From: Acidobacteriota bacterium
GTDB taxonomy: Bacteria; Acidobacteriota; Terriglobia; Bryobacterales; Bryobacteraceae
DNA: 8,980 bases
Direction of reading: 5' to 3'
Assembly: GCA_023380575.1 (NCBI GenBank)
Contig: JAMCRM010000273.1
Span: 4,447 to 13,426 of the forward strand
The stretch's first letter is position 1; each line of letters opens with the position of its first letter. A program made the translations under genes and the position numbers. Positions 4,549 through 8,980 of the stretch are shown in pieces. Below the pieces are notes generated by a model. That model was not told where the DNA came from, did not search any database, and saw nothing but the letters and a program-made list of their open reading frames with translations.

Positions 4549-6749
4549 GGGATGCGCAGGGCCACGCCCGTTCCGGTCAGGGTGATGGCGCCGGAATAGG
4601 CTCCCGCCGCGGGCTGCGTGCCGGCCAGCGTGACCGTGATGGCGCCGGAAGCGCCGGGGGCGAGCGTGAGGCTCTGCTTATCCACCGCCGGTAGGGCTGT
4701 GGCGGTTATGTTCGGCGCCACGGCCACGGCCAGCGTGACCGCGTTCCCTCCGTTATTGGTAACCTGCACCTGCTGGGTCTTGGGCAGGGAACCGGCCGTG
4801 AGAATGCCGAAGGAAACCGTAGCCGGCACGGCAGTGACCGTGGCGCTTACGGCTCCGAACACATCCACCTTGCCGCCGCCGAGCGACTGGACATCCACGG
4901 GATCGCCCTGGTCGTCCTGGGTTACGTCCTGCGTGGCCGTATTGATCAGGGCGGACCTGATCTGGTCTGTGTTAAACCCAGGGTGGCTCTGTTTGACTAA
5001 AGCCGCCGCGCCGGCCACCAGCGGCGTTGAGAAACTGGTTCCGTCGGCGGCCGCGTAGCCGTTCGAACTGTAGAGCGCGCCGAGAGAATCGTAACGCTGC
5101 GCCGCCATGTACATAGTGGTTCCTACCGCCACCAGATCGGGCTTCACGGCGGAGTCGCCCGTCGAAGGACCGATTGAGGAGAAACCCGCCAGCAGATTAA
5201 AACCGGAACTGGTCTCTTCTATGCCGTTGGAGTCCATGGTCACCAAAGGCGTGCTGGTGGAGGCCGCATAATTCTTCAGGGCGAGGCCGTCGGCATTGGA
5301 GATCATCACCGCCGGAGTGAAGGAGTTGGAAAGGCCGCCGGGAGGAATCGGGGGGGTCTGGTCCGCCATGTAGAAGATCACTCCCACGGCGCCCGCGTTT
5401 TCGGCGTTGGTCAGTTTTTCCGAAAAATCGCAGGTGCCGCGCAAAATCAGTGCGATATCCCCGTTCAGAGAGCCGTCGGGGAGCGCCGCGCAGGCCAACC
5501 CGTCGCTGTCTCCGCGGGTGGTGACGTCCACAAGCGGAGCGGTCAAGGCGCCCAGCGGGATCAGGGCGTCTCCCGATTGCGTGGCGATGTTCTGCAGGGT
5601 GGAAGATCCCGGCACGCTCACGACTTCGAGAAAAAAGTGCGCGTTGGTGGTGGCCCCCGCGGAAATCACGGATGGCGCATCTCCGGGAGATTCGATGGAG
5701 TTGAACGTCGGCGTGGTCGCGCCATTAAAACCATCGTTGCCGGCGGCGGCTACGATCACCACGCCGCCCTTGGCCGCGTTCTCAAACGCCGCCGCCACCA
5801 GGTCGCAGGGCGTGCCCGCGGAATTGCCGCAAGCGGCCCCGCTGTCGAGCGGGCCGGTGAAAGCCGGCCCCCCGGAGGAAAACGAGATCACGTCCATGCC
5901 GTCGTTCACCGCGTCTTCGGCGGCCTGGATAATCACATCGGTGGTAGTACTGTCATTGACCTCAGGGGAACCGTAAATCTTGTAATTACCCAGATAAGCC
6001 TTGGGCGCCACGCCGGTAATTGTCACCGTGCCGGTGTTGGTGTCGCCGGCGGCACAGGAGGCCACCGCCGTGCCATGCCCGTCCCGGTCGCGCGCGGAGT
6101 AATCGTCCGGGCGCGAATCGGGCGGGTTCACACTGCTGCCAATGGCAAGCTGCCGGACATAGCTGCGCGCCACGATTACCTTATTATTGGTGAAGGTGCA
6201 ATCGCCGCCGCTGCAAATGGGATAGCCGGCCGGCATGGGGAGCGCGGGGTCCTGAAAGGCCGGATGGGTCTGGTCGATTCCGCTGTCCAAAATGGCGATC
6301 TTCATTCCCGCGCCGGCGTTCTCGACGCCGTTGAGCGCGACCCAGGCCGCCGGGCCATTTATCAACGGCAAGGCCCGGTTTAGGTTCTGGTGGTAGCGGC
6401 GCATGGGCACCACGTCTTTCACTCCCGGCAGGCCTCGCAACTCGGAAACGCGCTCTTTGGGCGCGATCACAAAAACGGCATTCATAAGCGTGGAGGCGGA
6501 TCCCGTTACGCGTATCTTGCGGGAGGCCAGTTCGGTTCGCAAGGTCTTCTGTTTGGATTCGATCTGCTGTTGATAACTCCTGGCCGCCGCGGAACGCATG
6601 TTTCCTTTTCCAGCAAATTTCGCCGAGACCGGCGGGTCTTCGAGTATCAGGGCGTAACGGTTAGGGGCATACTGTGCGAAGCCGGGCAGCGCGGCGCCAA
6701 TGCCCAGTGCAAAAAACAGGAGGTTCGTTTTCAGACAGAGATTCCACAT
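4527..6749 (-). CDS. Secreted subtilisin-like serine protease (S8) with PA domain, truncated by frameshift
   Basis: Residue numbers count from the ATG at 6749. This start gives a signal peptide (MWNLCLKTNLLFFALGIGAA, cleavage probably after GFA at 25). The frame is open to a TTG at 6821, but that adds 24 residues before the signal and is less likely. Residues ~30-120 resemble an inhibitor I9 propeptide. The S8 catalytic domain follows with Asp155 (ILDSGID), His225 (DGHGTAVAS), oxyanion Asn338 (AAAGNDG) and Ser572 (GTSFSTPLVAG). A protease-associated (PA) insert at about 391-501 includes ALILRGTCDFSEKL and AGAVGVIFY. Residues ~640-735 form a beta-sandwich of the kind following subtilases and HYDIN-like repeats. 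The frame ends at TAG 4527-4529, while homology carries on in another frame, so the stop follows a frameshift at about 4541-4550. The catalytic part is intact. Likely role: extracellular protein degradation. No good ribosome site is visible. Confidence 0.9.
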   Translation of the reverse strand: MWNLCLKTNLLFFALGIGAALPGFAQYAPNRYALILEDPPVSAKFAGKGNMRSAAARSYQQQIESKQKTLRTELASRKIRVTGSASTLMNAVFVIAPKERVSELRGLPGVKDVVPMRRYHQNLNRALPLINGPAAWVALNGVENAGAGMKIAILDSGIDQTHPAFQDPALPMPAGYPICSGGDCTFTNNKVIVARSYVRQLAIGSSVNPPDSRPDDYSARDRDGHGTAVASCAAGDTNTGTVTITGVAPKAYLGNYKIYGSPEVNDSTTTDVIIQAAEDAVNDGMDVISFSSGGPAFTGPLDSGAACGNSAGTPCDLVAAAFENAAKGGVVIVAAAGNDGFNGATTPTFNSIESPGDAPSVISAGATTNAHFFLEVVSVPGSSTLQNIATQSGDALIPLGALTAPLVDVTTRGDSDGLACAALPDGSLNGDIALILRGTCDFSEKLTNAENAGAVGVIFYMADQTPPIPPGGLSNSFTPAVMISNADGLALKNYAASTSTPLVTMDSNGIEETSSGFNLLAGFSSIGPSTGDSAVKPDLVAVGTTMYMAAQRYDSLGALYSSNGYAAADGTSFSTPLVAGAAALVKQSHPGFNTDQIRSALINTATQDVTQDDQGDPVDVQSLGGGKVDVFGAVSATVTAVPATVSFGILTAGSLPKTQQVQVTNNGGNAVTLAVAVAPNITATALPAVDKQSLTLAPGASGAITVTLAGTQPAAGAYSGAITLTGTGVALRIPSFISTW
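4541..4550 (-). other. One-base frameshift site splitting the protease gene
   Basis: The minus strand reads CGC ATC CCT TCC TTT ATC TCT ACC TGG TAG in the upstream frame. One extra T in the TTT run would give TTT TAT CTC TAC CTG GTA GGA, leading directly into the Ig-like and TIGR03437 domains. The distance from the ATG at 6749 to the TAA at 3508 is 3242 bases, one short of a multiple of three, which fits a single missing base and a full product of about 1080 residues. Either a real mutation or a homopolymer sequencing error explains it. Confidence 0.8.
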
Positions 6750-6850
6750 ACGTTTGGAAGACGACAGAACATTGTTCGCGGTTTCGAATTCCGCGCAGTG
6801 CCAGAGTCTATATACGAACAAACCCGGGTGTCCTAAAATGGTGCTTCGAT

Positions 6851-8764
6851 ATGAGAGCCCTTTCTTTGCTGTTTCTGGCGTCCTTTATGGCAAACGCTGC
6901 CACGCCCGCCGCACCGGTCAGAAACCGCGCTCCCCTGGCGGCGCGGGCGTACAATCTGCTGCCGCTCGGTTCCGTGAAACCGAAAGGCTGGTTGAAACGC
7001 CAGTTGCAAATCCAGGCCCACGGCCTTACCGGTCATCTGGAAGAGTTCTGGCCCGACCTCGGCCCGCAAAGCGCCTGGCTGGGCGGCGCGGGCGAGGGCT
7101 GGGAGCGTGGTCCTTATTATCTCGACGGGTTGGTGCCGCTGGCATTTCTTCTCGACGACCCTGTCTTGATCGCGCGCGCCAAAAAATGGGTCAACTGGAC
7201 GCTCGAACATCAGCGGGCCGATGGCGGCATTGGTCCGGCTGGGAATAAGGACTGGTGGCCGGACTTCCTGATTCTCAAGGTTCTCACCCAATACCAGGAA
7301 GCCACCGGCGATCCGCGCGTGATCCCCCTGATGGAGCGCTTCTTCGAGCACCAGGCGGCGAGCCTGGATCAATTACCGCTCAAGGTCTGGGCCGTCTATC
7401 GCTGGCAGGATGAACTGCTCAGCGTGCTGTGGCTGTATAACCGCACGGGGTCTCCAAAGCTGTTGGATCTGGCCCGCAAGCTCCACGGCCAGGGTTACGA
7501 CTGGGCCGGTCAGTTTGTGGATTTCCGCTACAAAGAGAAGGTCGCGAAGCCCAACGCCATTCATCCCACCCACGGAGTGAACAACTCCCAGGGCCTCAAA
7601 ACAGCGGCGCTGTGGTACCAGGTAACCGGTGACAAGGCCGATCTCGACCGCCTCTACAACCAGTTCCGCATGTTGGACCGCTATCACTTGCAGCCAAGCG
7701 GCGTCCACAGCGGCGATGAGCACTACGCGGGGCTCGACCCCAGCCAGGGTACCGAACTCTGCTCCGTAATCGAAACCCTGTTTTCGCTCGAACAGATCAC
7801 CTCCGTGACGGGCGACCCGGCTTTCGCCGACCGGCTGGAAAAGGTGGCCTTCAATCCGCTGCCCGGCACGTTTTCAAAAGATATGTGGGCCCACCAGTAC
7901 GATCAGCAGGCCAACCAGGTGCTGGTCAGTCTGGCTCCGCGCGACTGGAGCAGCAACGGGCCGCAATCGAACCTGTTCGGCCTGGAGCCCAACTTCGGCT
8001 GCTGCACCGCCAACATGCACCAGGGATGGCCGAAGTTCGCCGCTAATCTGTGGATGGGGACTAACGACGACGGATTGGCCGCGGTGGCCTATGCTCCGAG
8101 TGAAGTCACTTCCGTGGTGCGCGGGGATGTTTCCGTCACCATTTCGGAAGAGACCGGATACCCCTTCCGGGACCGTATCCGCATGACCGTGCATACCGCC
8201 AAAGCGGCAGCGTTCCCGCTGCAACTGCGCGTCCCCGGCTGGACCAACGCCCCACGCATCGCCGTCAACGGCAAAGCCGAAGGCGGCTTGAAGCCCGGCA
8301 CATTTCACCGCATCGAGCGCGCCTGGCGCGACGGCGACACCATCGAGATGGTATTCCCCATGGAGTTGCGCACGACACGCTGGCACCACAACTCCGTCTC
8401 GGTGGAGCGCGGCCCTCTCATCTTTTCCCTGAAAATCGGGGAAGACTGGAAAAAAATAAAGGACCATCCGCGCGCCCCCGATTGGGAGGTGCATCCCACT
8501 ACGCCCTGGAACTACGGGCTGGTGCTCGGCGCGGGTTTCCAGGTTCGGGAGCGGCCCGTGGGCGACTATCCTTTCAGCCCCGAAGGCGCCCCCGTGATCC
8601 TTACTGCCAGGGGACGCCGCGTTCCCGAGTGGCGGATGTTTCACAATTCCGCCGGCCCGCTGCCCGAGAGCCCGGTGAAGAGCAGCGCTCCGGAGGAACG
8701 CATCGAGCTGATTCCCTACGGCTCCGCCAAATTGCGCGTGACCGCGTTTCCCGAGGTGAGATAG
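6851..8764 (+). CDS. Secreted glycoside hydrolase of the GH127/DUF1680 type (beta-L-arabinofuranosidase-like)
   Basis: The ATG at 6851 gives a signal peptide (MRALSLLFLASFMANA, cleavage near residue 16-17) and a 637-residue product, close to the usual length for this family. The frame is open further upstream, but those codons overlap the region before the divergent protease and do not look like protein. Residues ~35-400 form the helical (alpha/alpha) catalytic barrel; ~405-637 look like beta-sandwich domains. The metal/nucleophile signature of GH127 is visible: Glu302-x-Cys304 (GTELCSV) and the Cys384-Cys385 pair (NFGCCTANM). Glu290 in HSGDEHYAG is a candidate acid/base. In the characterised bifidobacterial enzyme HypBA1, a Glu, three Cys and zinc form the active site, with one of the paired Cys as nucleophile. 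Exact substrate is unproven; plant-derived arabinose or related sugars are likely. The next gene begins 4 bases after its stop, suggesting co-transcription. Confidence 0.88.
   Translation: MRALSLLFLASFMANAATPAAPVRNRAPLAARAYNLLPLGSVKPKGWLKRQLQIQAHGLTGHLEEFWPDLGPQSAWLGGAGEGWERGPYYLDGLVPLAFLLDDPVLIARAKKWVNWTLEHQRADGGIGPAGNKDWWPDFLILKVLTQYQEATGDPRVIPLMERFFEHQAASLDQLPLKVWAVYRWQDELLSVLWLYNRTGSPKLLDLARKLHGQGYDWAGQFVDFRYKEKVAKPNAIHPTHGVNNSQGLKTAALWYQVTGDKADLDRLYNQFRMLDRYHLQPSGVHSGDEHYAGLDPSQGTELCSVIETLFSLEQITSVTGDPAFADRLEKVAFNPLPGTFSKDMWAHQYDQQANQVLVSLAPRDWSSNGPQSNLFGLEPNFGCCTANMHQGWPKFAANLWMGTNDDGLAAVAYAPSEVTSVVRGDVSVTISEETGYPFRDRIRMTVHTAKAAAFPLQLRVPGWTNAPRIAVNGKAEGGLKPGTFHRIERAWRDGDTIEMVFPMELRTTRWHHNSVSVERGPLIFSLKIGEDWKKIKDHPRAPDWEVHPTTPWNYGLVLGAGFQVRERPVGDYPFSPEGAPVILTARGRRVPEWRMFHNSAGPLPESPVKSSAPEERIELIPYGSAKLRVTAFPEVR
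8753..8759 (+). promoter_or_regulatory. Ribosome binding site of the SDR gene, inside the end of the glycosidase gene
   Basis: GAGGTGA lies 9 bases before the ATG at 8769 and overlaps the last codons of the glycosidase (Glu-Val-Arg). This supports the ATG as the start and coupling between the two genes. Confidence 0.55.
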
Positions 8765-8768
8765 GAAT

Positions 8769-8980
8769 ATGGACGACATCACAGGAAAGATCGCCCTGAT
8801 CACCGGCGCAAGCCGCGGCATCGGGAAGGCCACCGCGCTGTCTTTGGCGCGCGCCGGCGCCGATATCGCCGTGAATTACCGCACCCGGGAAGCCGAAGCA
8901 CAGAGCGCGGCGGATGAGATCTGCGCGCTCGGCCGCCGCGCCGCCGTGGTACAGGCGGATGTCTCGCTGGCGGCCGATGT
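8769..8980 (+). CDS. Short-chain dehydrogenase/reductase, FabG-like, partial (3' end beyond window)
   Basis: Seventy codons are visible before the window ends. The N-terminus shows the classical SDR nucleotide-binding start: a beta strand KIALITG followed by the glycine motif TGASRGIG (TGxxxGxG), a helix, and a second strand ending IAVNYRTR. The Asn and Arg residues after this strand suggest NADP(H) rather than NAD(H). A third strand, AAVVQADVS, supplies the Asp that contacts the adenine ring. The catalytic Tyr-x-x-x-Lys lies beyond the edge. It resembles 3-oxoacyl-ACP reductase and the many sugar or alcohol SDRs alike. Sitting 4 bases after a secreted glycosidase, it may act on the released sugar, but a general FabG-like role is equally possible. 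Confidence 0.88.
   Translation, partial: MDDITGKIALITGASRGIGKATALSLARAGADIAVNYRTREAEAQSAADEICALGRRAAVVQADVSLAAD

Noticed and set aside
5577..6383. Plus-strand open frame of 268 codons opposite the S8 catalytic domain
   Set aside because: The minus strand carries the catalytic triad; the antisense frame has no recognisable motif.
6812..6840. Promoter for the protease (TTTAGG, 17 bases, TATATA on the minus strand)
   Set aside because: Both hexamers are weak and such matches are expected by chance in this short AT-richer gap, so I did not list it.
7874..8833. Minus-strand open frame of 319 codons opposite the glycosidase
   Set aside because: It is an antisense shadow of the GH127-type gene and crosses into the start of the SDR gene.

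Overview
The window looks like chromosomal DNA from an acidobacterium of the Solibacter/Bryobacter type. The main clue is the C-terminal part of the secreted protease on the right, which matches the repeat-like domain TIGR03437, known mainly from Solibacter-like acidobacteria. A secreted GH127-type glycosidase and a moderately high GC content fit the same picture. The assignment is inferred from protein families; no rRNA or other marker gene is present.

Left region (1 to about 3075, everything on the minus strand): a compact three-gene operon read right to left. The first gene (2973 to 1525) encodes a 482-residue protein I do not recognise. The second (1528 to 410) encodes a 372-residue protein with a charged helical N-terminus and a C-terminal transmembrane hairpin, also unrecognised. 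The third starts at 413 and runs off the left edge. It encodes a JAMM/MPN (Prok-JAB) metalloprotease domain with all expected zinc and catalytic residues. Consecutive genes overlap by exactly 4 bases (GTGA, then ATGA), so they are probably translationally coupled. JAMM proteases in bacteria often belong to ubiquitin-like conjugation or sulfur-carrier pathways, many of them defence-related. No E1, E2 or Ubl gene is visible here, so any such partners would lie beyond the left edge. This operon is the best candidate in the window for an undescribed system.

Junction (about 3075 to 3530): on the plus strand, the last ~87 codons of a zinc-dependent alcohol/formaldehyde dehydrogenase survive as a pseudogene. 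It has lost its 5' end and carries an in-frame TAG where I expect CAG (Gln). Its truncation next to the operon promoter, together with the lower GC of sampled operon stretches, suggests that the operon arrived by insertion. A large imperfect inverted repeat (3415 to 3481) separates this remnant from the convergent protease gene.

Right region (3508 to 8980): a secreted subtilisin-like protease on the minus strand is split by a one-base frameshift near 4541-4550. The upstream part carries signal peptide, I9 propeptide, S8 catalytic domain, PA insert and a beta-sandwich domain; the downstream part carries an Ig-like domain and TIGR03437. Divergent from it, on the plus strand, are a secreted GH127/DUF1680-type glycosidase (6851 to 8764) and, 4 bases later, the start of a short-chain dehydrogenase/reductase (8769 to the window end), probably in one transcription unit. 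I saw no tRNA, rRNA, CRISPR array or complete insertion sequence.
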